In this document: positions 1 to 11,332 of the stretch, piece by piece
Layout of the letters: each line of letters opens with the position of its first letter
Position numbering within the stretch: position 1 is the stretch's first letter
Source of the DNA: Papaver somniferum
Taxonomy: Eukaryota; Streptophyta; Magnoliopsida; Ranunculales; Papaveraceae
DNA: 64,000 bases
Reading direction: 5' to 3'
Assembly (NCBI RefSeq): GCF_003573695.1
Contig: NC_039358.1
Coordinates: 193,416,418-193,480,417 of the forward strand
Made by a program: the position numbers and the translations under genes
The notes under the pieces: model-generated
The model's database searches: none
What the model saw: only the letters and a program-made list of their open reading frames with translations
What the model was told of the DNA's origin: nothing

Positions 1-633
1 GACCAAGGTTTGTGCACTATATTCACAAGATACGAAAACTAATAAGAAACTCTTTGTTGTTAGGGTAAAAGTGGGTAGAAGGAACTAGTCCTAATCACAA
101 CAAGTACCCCCAAGATGATGAAGGGTTAAGAGAGATAAGATGGATTAAGAGTGTCTTTCCAAGTACCTTTTCTTCATATTCATAATAATATCTTCTCCCC
201 CTTTACGGATAAGCACCTATGAGACTAATATATTACTAAACCACTATTTGCCCCCTTTCCAAGTTATTATGAGCCCAAGGGAAAGACACCTCTCTTAGCT
301 AGAAGTTGAGCCCAATTTATTCCACTTATCCCTTTGAACTACGGTAACCTTCTACTGTATAATAGGTTGGGCCTAGTCCCCAAGTCTCCATCTCTTAAGA
401 GGAACTCCCAAAGAGTTAGGGGGATCCCTCTTTCCAAGGGTAATTTTCATATACTAACATTAGTCCCCTGACTGTTAACCGGACACAGGCTAGGTCAACA
501 GTCACATGTTAGTACGCGATTAAGATATTTCGGTTACGGCTCTTGGGTGGTACTTTTCATGCGGTTATCATCACGACTCTTGGAGAGTAGTGGTCAGTAA
601 CTCCTCCAATAATCGAATTACTTTTTATTCCCC
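1..633. other. Non-coding sequence upstream of the PMD pseudogene
   Basis: No reading frame, RNA gene or clear repeat border could be recognised. Because the following gene looks like a mobile-element-associated gene, this stretch may be its upstream region or part of the carrier element, but no terminal repeat was found. Confidence 0.4.
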
Positions 634-643
634 TCTATATATG
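634..643 (+). promoter_or_regulatory. TATA box of the PMD pseudogene
   Basis: TCTATATATG lies about 90 bp before the ATG at 731 and is followed by a CT-rich leader (CTCTCTTTCCCC-like), the usual plant core promoter and 5' leader arrangement. The downstream gene is broken, so current activity is unlikely to matter. Confidence 0.4.
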
Positions 644-730
644 AGAGGTCTCGTTCCTCTCTTTCCCCATCTGCTTCTCTTGGATTTTCTCTCTCATCCT
701 CACTCATTTCTTTCTGAGGAGTTAATTATT

Positions 731-2923
731 ATGGTTGACGGATCGCCTGAGCAGGATCCGCTTCCCTAAGGCGTTACTTACACACTTGATGAAATAAGGG
801 GCAGTCGCCGACTCAAAAGTCTACTACAACCGCCTTCAACGGAAGACGGCTCAGTTCTTTATCCAGCTGATGATGTTTGGGTTCCTCGCATGCTAAACCC
901 GCATGTGTTTACTTTATCCTCCTCTGAAGGTTGGCTCATTCGTCCCCAGGTGGATGTAGCACCAATAACCACTTCAGAGTAAGTGCTTCGCCTGTCCATT
1001 CATAGGGGAGATTACGCTTTTCCCTCAATCGCCTTCCGTTCGTCCGCCGAATCGTCACCCGCTTGGGATCCATTGGTGGACTATATTTATTCTAATCCCG
1101 ATCACAGAAAGACGATTCTCTCTTTGGGTATTGAGGTTGCCATAGCAACTTCCCGATATAGGACAGTTTGGCGGGATCATAATAGCTTGGTGCGTTTATT
1201 TTCTCGCTGTATGATTGATCCTCATACGTTCTTATTCGCTTGGGGGGAGGCGACTCGGTTTTGGAATATATAGTCTCGCTTACTGGTCTGCCTATTCATG
1301 GTGACTACTGTTATTCTGAGTCTTTTATTCGTAAAGCTATGAATCAAAGTGATATGGATCTTCATAATCACTTGATTTTGGCCAAGGCAAATTCAATAAA
1401 TTTTCGACTTCCGGGAGAGATCAAGGTCGAGGCCCCAAAAGAAGAAGAGGATAAAAAGGATTTAGGAGCTAAGAAGAATCGCAAAGGCGTTATGACCGAG
1501 GCTCCAAGTTCTCCAATCAACGCTCCATCTTTACCAAAACTCATGGCTTCGCTATCAAAGCTCACTCGAAAATTGCAGCAACCGAGGGTGTCACAGAGGA
1601 AGCTGGTGACGTAAAAGAATTGGAAGGAATAAAGGGTGGTCAAAAATCCAAGTCTGAGCAGCAGCGGGCTTCATACTCATGCTGGATAAAATATTGAGCA
1701 CCTATGATTTCTGATGAGCGGGTTGGTGTTCCTCCCCGTGAGGGAGAGTCGGATCGAGCAGAGTTAGCTGCTTTTCTTCTTTTCTGGTTATGTCATGGTG
1801 TTTTTGGGCATAGCCCCCGGGATACTATCAACAATGAGATAATCCCTCTGGCGGTATTGATGTCTGGCGGCATCTCATTTCCACTTGCTCCTATGTTTTT
1901 GGGTGTCTTGTATCGCCATTTGGATTTATTGGTGCGTGACATTCGCTGGGTGAATGGTGTTCATGAGGTAGAAACATTTATTCCTGCCAATTTTATTCAA
2001 GCATGGGCTTGGGAGCGTTTCCCTTTTTATAGACCTCAGTCAAATGCTCTTCAACTTACGGGAAAAAGGAGATTACTCGAGATGATGGCACTAAACAGTA
2101 GGTGGAGGTACCCATTATCACCCCCGGATGGCCTTGTATCACAAGAGGAACCCTCCCAAAAAAAAAGCTCAAGGATTACATGGATAAGGGGAGCGATTTC
2201 AACCCTATGTCTTATCAGGATGGTCGCTCAGGTCCTTTGCATTATAACTTTGTCATCAAGTCCCTAGGGACGCTTAGTTCCTCTGAGGTGGTGGGTTCTG
2301 AGGATTTCGATATCATTCTATCTATCTTGCCAGGTCGCCTTCCTGGCTTCCATGGTGGCAAATTTACTTCTGAAACTTATAACACTATCAGTGTTGCTTG
2401 TCAACTTTTTTTTGATCAAGGGGTTCCTCATTATCCGCCAGTTTCCTCTTCATCCGATGAGGCGCTTATCCGGAAGAGTTTCAACCATTTTTTCTTCAAA
2501 GAGGGTCACCGGATGAGTGATCGAAAGTCTTATTTTGATTTCTCTTAGCCTCCATTAAAATGTAAAGTGGGCGTCGCCAACGAATGACATGTTTACCGTG
2601 ATGGTTTGAACCAAATCGTGCTGAACTTCTTGCTTGGGAATGCTCGTCCTCCTCCGGCTTTGTCCCGCTTAGATTTCAAGGAACTTCATGTATCAGGTCG
2701 TGTAAAATTGAGCGATGATAGTGAAAAGCTATGTAAGCTTTCTTCGGGTACCAAGGGTCGTCTTATTCAACCCTTAGTTACTAGATGGGACCCTCTTCCT
2801 GATGATGAATCTCCCCAAAAGTTTGTTAATAAAGGTGGTTATTTGCCTCATTTGTCTGGTTCAAAAAAGAGGGGACGCTCCACTGCGCTCAAAAAATTGG
2901 AGATTCATGCTAAGTCATGTTAG
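731..2923 (+). pseudogene. Plant mobile domain (PMD, aminotransferase-like) pseudogene
   Basis: The PMD family (PF10536) includes host proteins such as MAIN/MAIL1 and many copies carried by transposons. The translation follows the family layout. From 770 to 1255 it has the N-terminal part (WDPLVDYIYSNPDHRKTIL, then MIDPHTFLFAWGEAT). From about 1262 the next frame gives VSLTGLPIHGDYCYSESFI, the conserved LTGLPI block. At 1704-2090 a third frame gives AAFLLFWLCHGVFG, then SFPLAPMFLGVLYRHLDLL and FIQAWAWERFPFYRP. The tail continues at 2102-2548 and 2606-2923. The ATG at 731 is in frame with the first block but is followed by TAA at 767-769, with a second TAA at 980-982. Frameshifts occur near 1255, after 1614 and near 2100, and stops separate the last parts. 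It is therefore a dead copy. PMD genes are known cargo of gypsy and Mutator-like elements; no terminal repeat was found here, so the carrier is unknown. Confidence 0.8.
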
Positions 2924-4231
2924 AGCATAGCTCGGTTGAACCCACCAAGCTTTGGTATCTCAAGTTTGGTTGTCATACTTTAGTGAATCAAAACTCATTT
3001 AAAGAGTCGTTTGATTATTTACTAGAGTCAACTTCGTATAGGTTAACTAGAAAGTTATTAGGATATGAGAATACAAGTATTACTCGAAGACTTTAAGAAT
3101 GCGAAGAAGTAAAAAACTACATCGACGACATCATCCTTCCTCTTGAGGTTAATAATATTTTGACTTGAACAGTTTCATTCCTAACGTATCTTTCAAGTCG
3201 TGCTATATTGAAAACATAACTGCGAAGCTGTGAATGATTATACTCTAGTTAGACGTAGTATTAAGGAATTATAATACGAAGTATAACGCCTATCTTTTGA
3301 ACTTCGTATATAAGACATCGACATAATCGTATGAATACTATTGTGATTATGTATGGGTATTGGTGAACATTTTGTCCTTGGAAACAATGTTTTTACATTC
3401 GTTTAAAGGAAGTACAATAAATAAACTTGTTTTGTGAATCGAAAGGGAAATATTTAGGCTTATTGGTATTGTTATTCATTGCAAATCTTTGGATTACCAA
3501 TATGTGTGTTTAGTATAACCGCTCATAACTTGTTTATGTATCTTGGTAAAACTATTCACAATGGCTGACTTATGTATCGGTATGACTTTTATTAGTGAAA
3601 CCAATCTTAAGTAATCACCTGAGATGGTATGATCGATATTTGTAATTGGTACTGTGACCATTCCTAGTCATTGGGTAACCGATCCTAGAACTTGGTGGGA
3701 CTAATCACAAGATGTGTAAATCGATCCTTGTAGTAAGTTAACAAGTTTTAGTAATTGTTGTAACCGATCCTATAACTTGTGCAACCTATCACAAGTATGT
3801 ACCATAAATAGTGGTAGCCGATCCTGGTACTTAGTTAACAAAGTTTTGGAAACTATTGTGACCGATCCTAGTAGCCACTTGGAGGTAGAACCGAACTTGT
3901 ATTTGGTAGAACCGTTAAATTTGTTAATGGTGATTGAATGTTTTTTTTATCAATCACATAGTTCTTGGAAATCAGATGAACCAATCTTAAACTCGTTTGG
4001 AAGTGTGGCAAATAAGTTCCAAGATTGTAAACATGAAAAAAAAATTACAAAGTAAAGATGTCGACATACTTTGAACATGTGCAGTAATTCTTATCTATTA
4101 TTGTTCAAAGATATTCCTTAATAACTAAAAGAGAATCCCGAAATAAATTGAGAATATTTTAACTAAGGTTTTTAGTTTTATATGCATTTAACTAGGTATC
4201 ACCGGGGCCTTACGACCCCGACTCAACCTCT
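2924..4231. other. Non-coding spacer between PMD pseudogene and hAT element
   Basis: No coding potential longer than about 90 codons and no recognisable domain. It contains a degenerate periodic repeat (separate entry) and otherwise looks like AT-rich decayed sequence. Confidence 0.5.
3675..3870. repeat. Degenerate tandem repeat with a GATCC core every 42-52 bp
   Basis: Short blocks of the form GTAACCGATCC or close variants start near 3675, 3717, 3760, 3812 and 3858. Alternate copies are more alike, giving a higher-order period of about 85-98 bp that also contains AACTTG and AGTTAACAA words. It is probably an old local tandem duplication. Confidence 0.5.
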
Positions 4232-4239
4232 CCTTTTAA

Positions 4240-5696
4240 TAAGGTTGTTCATGATAACTGGTTAACCGAGAAACCGAACCAAACCAAACCGATTAGGGGA
4301 AAACCGAGCCGAACCATTTACTAATGGATTGGTCATGGTAAAAAAAAATGAAAACGACATTACTGGTTTGGTTTGGCCTAAAAACCGAACCAAAAAACAT
4401 TGGAAAACCGATTATCCTTCTCTAGTTAGTTTCCACCGTCGATCTTTGATATATTAGATCATAGCCATGATTTAGAGTATAAACTCACCAAACCCTAATC
4501 ATAAGTCATTTTTTTTTCTGTTTCTCTCTCTCTCGATATAGTCACCTCCCCACCCAACAGCTTCACTTTCTTCTTCCTGTCTTAGTTGATTATAAGCTCG
4601 TATCTTGAGATTATACAGTAGTTGATTCATATGTTGATTTTCGATTTGCTACTTATTTATGTGGTGATTTATTAGAGCATGATGAGAAGATGACCGCAGA
4701 CCCTTCTTTGCAGCGCCCATCTCCACCGGTTTACAAACACCATCAAGAAGAAGAGTGCAACACCATCAATAGAACTTTAGAATTATCTCATCATCATAGA
4801 CGCTTTTTTCAGTGAAAAGGTAAGGGGCTTTTCAGTTTTCTACCCTTTTTTTGTTCTTCAGATCTATATTAAAAACTGATTATTCAGTCAGTTTGGATTT
4901 AAAATATGTGTGATTCGATCTTGATTATGTAAGTACGGTGAGATAGTCTTTCTGATCTGGATCTAATTACTTTGGATTTAGGAATTTACTGATGATATTA
5001 GTTGTGGGCTTGATTTCTTTTGTTTTAATTTAATTGTCGAACTTCGAGTTGAGGATGAAATCTTAGTAAACATCTAATCTCATGAGATTTTTGTTTTCTT
5101 TATACTGATGACATGGATTTTTTGTGGTTGCAGGCAATGGATTATGATGTGAAAAATGAAGTCGTTTTGGGAACCTTGTTTGCTGATATGATATGATATG
5201 CAATTTACTTTCAATTTTGAGAAGAATTACAAATGGATATGACAATGTATGAATCACAGGGAATGAATAGATGGAACAGATTGGAAGGTTCTGCAATCTT
5301 GGGAACCTTTGTGAATTCACGAAGTCACAACAATCTTGTGTAATGTTTATGTTTGAGCTTTTAATTGTGGGACTTGTATGTTTATAACATTCATTGAACA
5401 TTTGGAATGTTTATGAGTTTTGAATGTGTATGAAATATGAATGTTTGTAGGTAGGTTTAAAAAAAGTTGAACTGTGATTTTCTTTTCTTAAATTTTTAGC
5501 TGTCAGTTTCAGAGAGCTGACGTTATAATCGGTTTTTCATTAACCCAATGGAACAAACCGAAACCGGCTAAAATCGTTTAGAAACCGAACCGATGGTTAA
5601 TGGATTGGTTCGGTTTAGTTTTTTAGAAACCGATAGTATTGGTTTCAGTTTTGGTTTGGCTGGAAACCGAGCCAAAACCGACCATGAACATCCCTA
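4240..5696. mobile_element. Non-autonomous hAT transposon (about 1.46 kb)
   Basis: The left end begins TAAGGTTGTTCATG and the right end, read in reverse complement, begins TAGGGATGTTCATG, so the inverted termini match at 12 of 14 bases. The flanks CCTTTTAA (4232-4239) and CCTTTTAG (5697-5704) form an 8-bp target duplication with one mismatch, the size made by hAT transposases. Both subterminal regions (4250-4400 and 5530-5690) are packed with AACCGAACC/GGTTCGGTTT words in both orientations, typical of hAT subterminal binding sites. The interior has no transposase. It holds a CT-rich leader-like stretch near 4510-4560 and short frames only, so it must move in trans if at all. Confidence 0.85.
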
Positions 5697-5807
5697 CCTT
5701 TTAGTATATATACTTTACGCCTACACAACAACCTTGACTGCAGAACAAAACGTAAAACCCGTCATCTGTCCCTGGTCCGATTGTTACCTTTGTTGCATTT
5801 GGAGTGG

Positions 5808-6107
5808 TGTTGTGTAAAGATATTGGTGGCTGATCCACTGACAAGAAGATAAACATTAACTGACCTTAACCATTAAGGATCATTTGTAATAATGACACAT
5901 AAAATTATGACGTGTCATCAAACTATTCTCAATGAATGACTATAAATAGTCATCATACATTTTGTAAAATTCAATTAAGAGAATGTAACAGAACACCCTC
6001 CCCATTTCTCTTTAGTTGTACGACATGAAGTACTATACATACAGTACTTTAACCCAAATTAGTTAATTAGCCTTAGTCAATTAAGCAAGATCTTATTATT
6101 ACATAAA
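5808..6107 (+). repeat. 5' LTR of the copia-type element
   Basis: It is 300 bp and aligns to 25533-25832 without gaps; I count five substitutions (three T/C or A/G changes early, then A/G and G/T near the end). It contains a CTATAAATAG TATA box near 5940 that probably starts transcription rightward. Confidence 0.88.
5940..5949 (+). promoter_or_regulatory. TATA box in the 5' LTR
   Basis: The motif CTATAAATAG lies about 130 bp into the 300-bp LTR. The 3' LTR has CTATAAACAG at the same place, so the right copy carries a substitution within the box. Confidence 0.55.
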
Positions 6108-9100
6108 ACGTTATCAGCACGATAATCGCTCGTGAACAATTACCGATTTTATGTTCTTTGTTTGGGGGGTGTTGGTGGAGACCGACTACGAAACAACCAT
6201 ATGCTGTTGCAGGCCGTTTGTGTCGAGACACAATCATATACTTCACTGGACCTGTGAAGTTGGCGACATAAATACGAAGGGCTAAGATTTCCTTCATAAC
6301 TTATAAGTTTAATCATGATTGTGTATGGCCTTCTACTTACCCAACTGGATTTTTTGTTTGACCCAGGATATTATTAAGATGGAAATGCTACTCTCAGAAC
6401 GTGCGGCTAGTTGAAAATGGTATCTAAATGAAGGCTTCTACCTATCACAGTGGAGGTAGTGTTTGGTAAGTTTATGGAAACGTATGACAAAGGTGAGTAC
6501 ATTGGGAGTAAATATCTCCATTAACTCGCGTATACTTTAAGTTTTAATTTCTTACTCTTTTACAATTTTATTATGATACTAACGGTTTAATACCGGTGAG
6601 GAGAAAATTATCAAATCCATGAAGAATGGCGTTGATTTAATTTTCTTGCTTTAATAATTTCCAGAGATTTTGAAATAATTCCACAACAAGCTGGAATTTC
6701 GTGTAGCATAGTATGGATGCAGCAAGTACGCTCCGCTAGCCGGTCGGTTCCAGAAGTGACCCGTTATAAAGTGCTAGTCGGCTTTTATTAGCGGTCCCTG
6801 AAGTGACCTGCGATATCGAGGCAATCTTTCCAGAGCGTATCCATTTTTGCACACTTGTATTAAATTAATTTTTAGTTGACCCTGTAAGTGACGAAGTTGG
6901 AGATTTGTTAATATTGTATTAGTACCATATTTGTTTGGATGTTTATCCTTTGTTTTAAGTTTTGTCTATTTTCTTTGCTTATTTTTGTAAATAATGGATT
7001 CCAGAAGCAATCCATGAGATGTTGTCGACTCCAGAAGCAGTCCAACATACATTTTGTGCATTCCTGTAATAATCCATAAAATAGACTCCAGAAGTGGTTT
7101 ATCGAAATAGTTGGATTCCAGGAATCAACCACGAATTTTTGGGTTCCCGAAGTAGCCCATGGTTACGTAATGATTTTTTTAGTGACTTATTAATGTATGT
7201 CTCTCGTCTATCTGTGATGACGGAAATGTATTCCTGAAGTAATCTATCCATTCTAAATAGACGATAAAGATATCTGTCTCAGAAACCAAAACAATAAACA
7301 CGATTTTTCGAACCACTAATAATTTTACAACCTTGAAGAGGTTTGATTTTTGGGAAATGTGAAATGCCATTTCTTCTAATAATATGATAGACGGCTCCGG
7401 AAGAGCGTGTATCATTTTGGTGGTACAACAGTCATCTTTATTAACGCCTTATAATATTCCGGATTCCTGAAGAATCTGTTGAGTTTTTGAGAATATTTGG
7501 CGTTACCACCTTGAAATGATAAACGAGCATTTTTATGGAGTATTTTGTTACTTCATTTGTTTTTGTGCCAGAAGCACATCGTAAAGAAACATAAGGCTCT
7601 CTTTTATGGGGTGTGTCATAGGAGAATTCGAATAGTCGAGTTCCATGTTGTCATTAGCCAAAAGTTTAATGATCCTGAATTATTCATACTCATGCATGAT
7701 CAGTATGGACACCATAGTTCTACCAAGACGAGTAGACGATTCAAAATGCTCATGGACATCCTTTACAGAACCTGAAGCTTCTATTAGATAAGGATGTAAA
7801 ATTGTGTTATTGGTCCCTGAGACAATTAGTTGATAAAATGCATTAACATTAACATTATGGTAACCCGTTGCTGAATCACCAACATTAACTCCTAGAAAGG
7901 ATTCAAGGTGGGAATTACAGGACTTATTTACCCTGCAATATGGACAATTATTTCAATACTTTAATTTATTGATAGACACATCTATTAGATGGTCTCTTGT
8001 TATATTAACACGTAATGTTAGATTTTGCCGAACTGTTTGTGCAAATCTTGTGGTTGCAGAGACTCTCCAGTTAATTATTTATCTTGGTGGTAAATTGATA
8101 GGATTTGATGCTTTGCCTCCAGTTGGTGTTATATCGAGCATATAGTTAGCAATGTGCGCACTCGACACGGTCTAGTTGAGTTCTTTGTTAATTGCTCGAC
8201 CAACTATTTACCATCAATTATATCTTGGGAAGCAACCTTACAACTTACGTGTTTGTTCCATAACATCACCTAGCTATATATGTTGGTTTTGATTCATAAG
8301 ACATTTAAAACCATGTGTTGTAATGTCTTATTGAAGATGAGACTGTATTCCCGCTGTTAGGGGGAGGAAGTAAACCGTTATAAGGAACGGCGTGAAATAT
8401 CTCATCTCTTGTCGAGCCTGCAACTGTTTTTGGGATACCTATTGTGTAGTTAAATTAAAACCCAAAAACTATTATGAGCAGAATTGCCTTTGAAAATCAG
8501 GCAATTATGGAACCAGAAGTTTCCAGAAATGAGATAGTAATGTTTCCGCCATGATCAGGAAAACTAAAATGCCACTAGAAGTTGGCATGACAACCCGCCA
8601 CCAGAAGTTTGGCAAGATTAGGGTTGATAACCTTTAAGGTTCTCCCACTTTAATCAGGGGGAGAAACGTCACCATAAAAGGATGGTGAAAATTATAATAA
8701 CCTAAAAGGGTTTTTCCCGCCTAAACCAGGGGGAGAAAGACTGCCATCTGAAGATGGCACGTATTATGTCGACAACCTTAAGGGTTTTCCCTTGAAGTCA
8801 TGGAGATGACAAGAACCACCTAAAGGTTGCAGTGAACAATGTCGACAAATTAAATAGGTTATCTGATTAAGTGTTTATCCTGATCAAAGAAAGTTTGGCT
8901 GCCACTAGAATTGGCGTGAAACATCTCATTTATTTTTCTCACACCAAGATATTGGACGTAATTGAGGTATTGGAGATTACTCGTGATTAAAATAAATAAT
9001 TGCAGTAGCTCCGGGAAATTATTGTTCGTCACTTGCTTGAGAATGCAGACACAAGAAGTTGTCACAGCAGGTTAAATCATGCATCTTGCAGTGACAAAGT

Positions 9101-9936
9101 CGTGTGTTAAAACACGCTTGAGGCCTGAATAACTGCCTCATATATGCCTCTTAAAAGAGAGTCCAATCATTTTCCAATATATAATGCTCTTAAACAGAGA
9201 CTACAGATAGTGCTCGTGGAGACTATCAGAATATGATCCACATTCTCTAAGCTTATACCTCATTAAAATGAGGATATCATAATTCCCCTGAAGTGGCGCT
9301 GGTACCAGTCTATGTAATTTTCATGAATGTGCATGCACTAGAGAATGTGTTAGATTGTATATAATTGTCGATTATTTTACAATAGTGGTTGTGTACCCCT
9401 CTGCAGAGGAACATCGACATTGTGATTGGTAGGCATATGATCTGTTCCCCTCAAATTAAGGTAGAGGATGGGATCTCTCGAAAAAGCGCAAAAGATCGGA
9501 TCCGACTCACACTATAAAATCATGAGGCCTGAATATTACAGGTTGGTGTTTGAGATAAAGCGCAGAGAGAGTACTATTATCGTTTTAAGTGCGATTTAGG
9601 GTTTCCTGCTGAACCCCAGGATTGGTTCTGTAAAACTAAAGGCATTCTCCAAATATTGATGCACCTTAGCGTGGTAGTCCTTGAAGGACTCTGATTGCAC
9701 CTTTCTACGACTTATGATTGGTGATTATATTTGAATCTTTGAAGGATTCGATTTTCCGAATCAGGCATCCACCTGACTTTGTGAACCACGTCAGGCTTGA
9801 AATTTAATCATAATCACCATCTTGAAAAGGAGAAATTTATGAACAGTTCTTTGTGTATTTTATGTTCTTGATATAAGGTTAAAATCCGGACGAAATGATG
9901 ATATCATTTTTGGATTTTAAAAAGAGCCATTGGTAG
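6108..9936 (+). other. Hairpin-rich non-coding internal region of the copia element (left part)
   Basis: This 3.8-kb stretch follows the 5' LTR and has no reading frame above about 80 codons. It is dominated by short perfect or wobble-tolerant inverted repeats. The main class has an 8-nt loop CC[A/T]GAAG[T/C] closed by 4-7 bp arms that differ at each site: 6746-6761, 6793-6808, 6994-7015, 7021-7046, 7082-7101, 7140-7159, 7226-7247, 7384-7415, 7460-7478, 7564-7578, 8508-8525, 8569-8588, 8597-8613 and 9048-9063. Related TTGAA-loop hairpins lie at 8742-8759, 9676-9690 and 9733-9749. Others are plain palindromes such as TTGTGTCGAGACACAA at 6218-6233. Between 8640 and 8780, blocks ending in GGGGGAGAAA recur. 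In an RNA copy all of these could fold. The role is unknown; packaging, dimerisation or origin by template switching are options. Confidence 0.7.
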
Positions 9937-10379
9937 TGGCAGGTCCGGAAGAGTGTATAAAAATGATGCAATGGAAACGGGCCTACAGTAATACCGCAAG
10001 TGCACGGTCGTCAGTTGTAGCTCGTGCAAGTACGGGTCGATCCACAGAGATCGGGTGTGTTTCGGAAGTGTTTTAGCTAAATTGGGTTCCTAGATTTGCT
10101 TTGGGCTTAGAAGCCCTTTGGAAGTGTTGGGCTTAATGTACTACTGGGTTTGAATACCCTTTGAATGGATTGGGCTTAGTTGGTTTGTTAAACATAAAAT
10201 GAACTGAGCTTGGGCTCAGTTATATTTAAAGTGCAAATGGGCTTTGGTTCTTTGTTTAAGCTTTGGGCTCAATCTCACCTGAACAGTGAAATGGCCTTTT
10301 ACAGTAATTGGGCTTTGGTTATGGTCTTCTGATGAGCCCAATTTGTGCTCTGGGCTTTTGGAAGTGAGCTGGACTTGGC

Positions 10380-10660
10380 AGGAGAAGAAGTGGCAGGGCA
10401 GAGTGGAGTTGCAGCTTGGTAGTGGCAGCAGCAACAGCAACTGCAGCAGCACAAGCAACAGCAGCCACAGCAGCACAAGTAGCAGCAGTTGCAAGGGAAG
10501 AAAAGCAGCAACCCTGCAGCTGCAGAAGCAGTGCACAGAAAGAAGGCAGCAGCACTGTAGTGCAGCAGCAGAAGTGCAACAGTAGGGGAAACAGAAATGC
10601 AGTAGAAGAAAATGTAGAAAAGCAACAGAGTTGCAAGGCATGGAAGAAACAATCAAGGCA
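10380..10660. repeat. CAG/CAA-rich imperfect microsatellite in LTR A
   Basis: Runs of GCAGCA, AGCAAC and CAGCAG dominate this stretch. A related but rearranged tract lies at 22300-22580 in LTR C, whereas LTR B lacks it. Such tracts expand by slippage, so length differences between LTRs A and C here should not be used for dating. Confidence 0.75.
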
Positions 10661-11322
10661 AAAACAAAACAAAGCATGAACAAAGCCAACAGTTGATGAT
10701 GAAAATGTGGATGACAGGGAGCTAGGGGTTGAATTCACTCTAATGTTTACTGTGTATTCTCCTATAGGAAGTTAAACACAACTATGGTATAATTTCCAAA
10801 GCACTAATTGTCTTTCTACAGCACAACTAGTCAAGAGATTATGAATTCAGCTTGAGTTGCAGCTTATCAGCAGCTCATGATCCTAACTACAAAGTATACA
10901 TGGCATACATTGTGAAAGTGAGGTGATGATGAGCTAAGTTCAGGTTTTACCTAAACTTGTTTAGCTTTCTAGAGCAATGTGGTCAATATACTGCACAATA
11001 CAACAATAAAGCTTCATCAAGTCCCTAGCAGGGTGATTTAGAACATGATAAGCAGCATAACACTGAGCTAGGGGTGGCACTAACAAGACATTTGCACATT
11101 AACAGGCATAATTACACATGAACAGGAGCACTGAACTAACAATACATCAAAACAATTACACAACATGGCAACAAATGCATATTACAACATCATACACAGT
11201 ACAATAACAAGAAGAAACATATGCAGATGATTAACAGTGCAGCAAAAATTAACATCAAACTTAACCCAATTAGGGGGAAACTTGGCTAGCCCAAGAACAG
11301 TTTTCTCTCTACACATCAGTTC

Positions 11323-11332
11323 CTATTTATAG
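11323..11332 (-). promoter_or_regulatory. TATA box of LTR A (minus strand)
   Basis: The reverse complement reads CTATAAATAG. Equivalent boxes occur at 16811-16819 (LTR B), 23274-23283 (LTR C) and 61762-61771 (LTR D), which supports minus-strand orientation for all four. Confidence 0.55.

Noticed and set aside
5593..5817. 74-codon frame over the right end of the first hAT element
   Set aside because: Spans the hAT terminus, its target duplication and the copia LTR start, so it is an accidental frame.
10216..10738. Overlapping frames in LTR A rich in Leu/Cys/Ala/Ser (up to 157 codons)
   Set aside because: They translate the CAG/CAA-rich tract in several frames on both strands, are not preserved between LTRs A and C, and match no domain.
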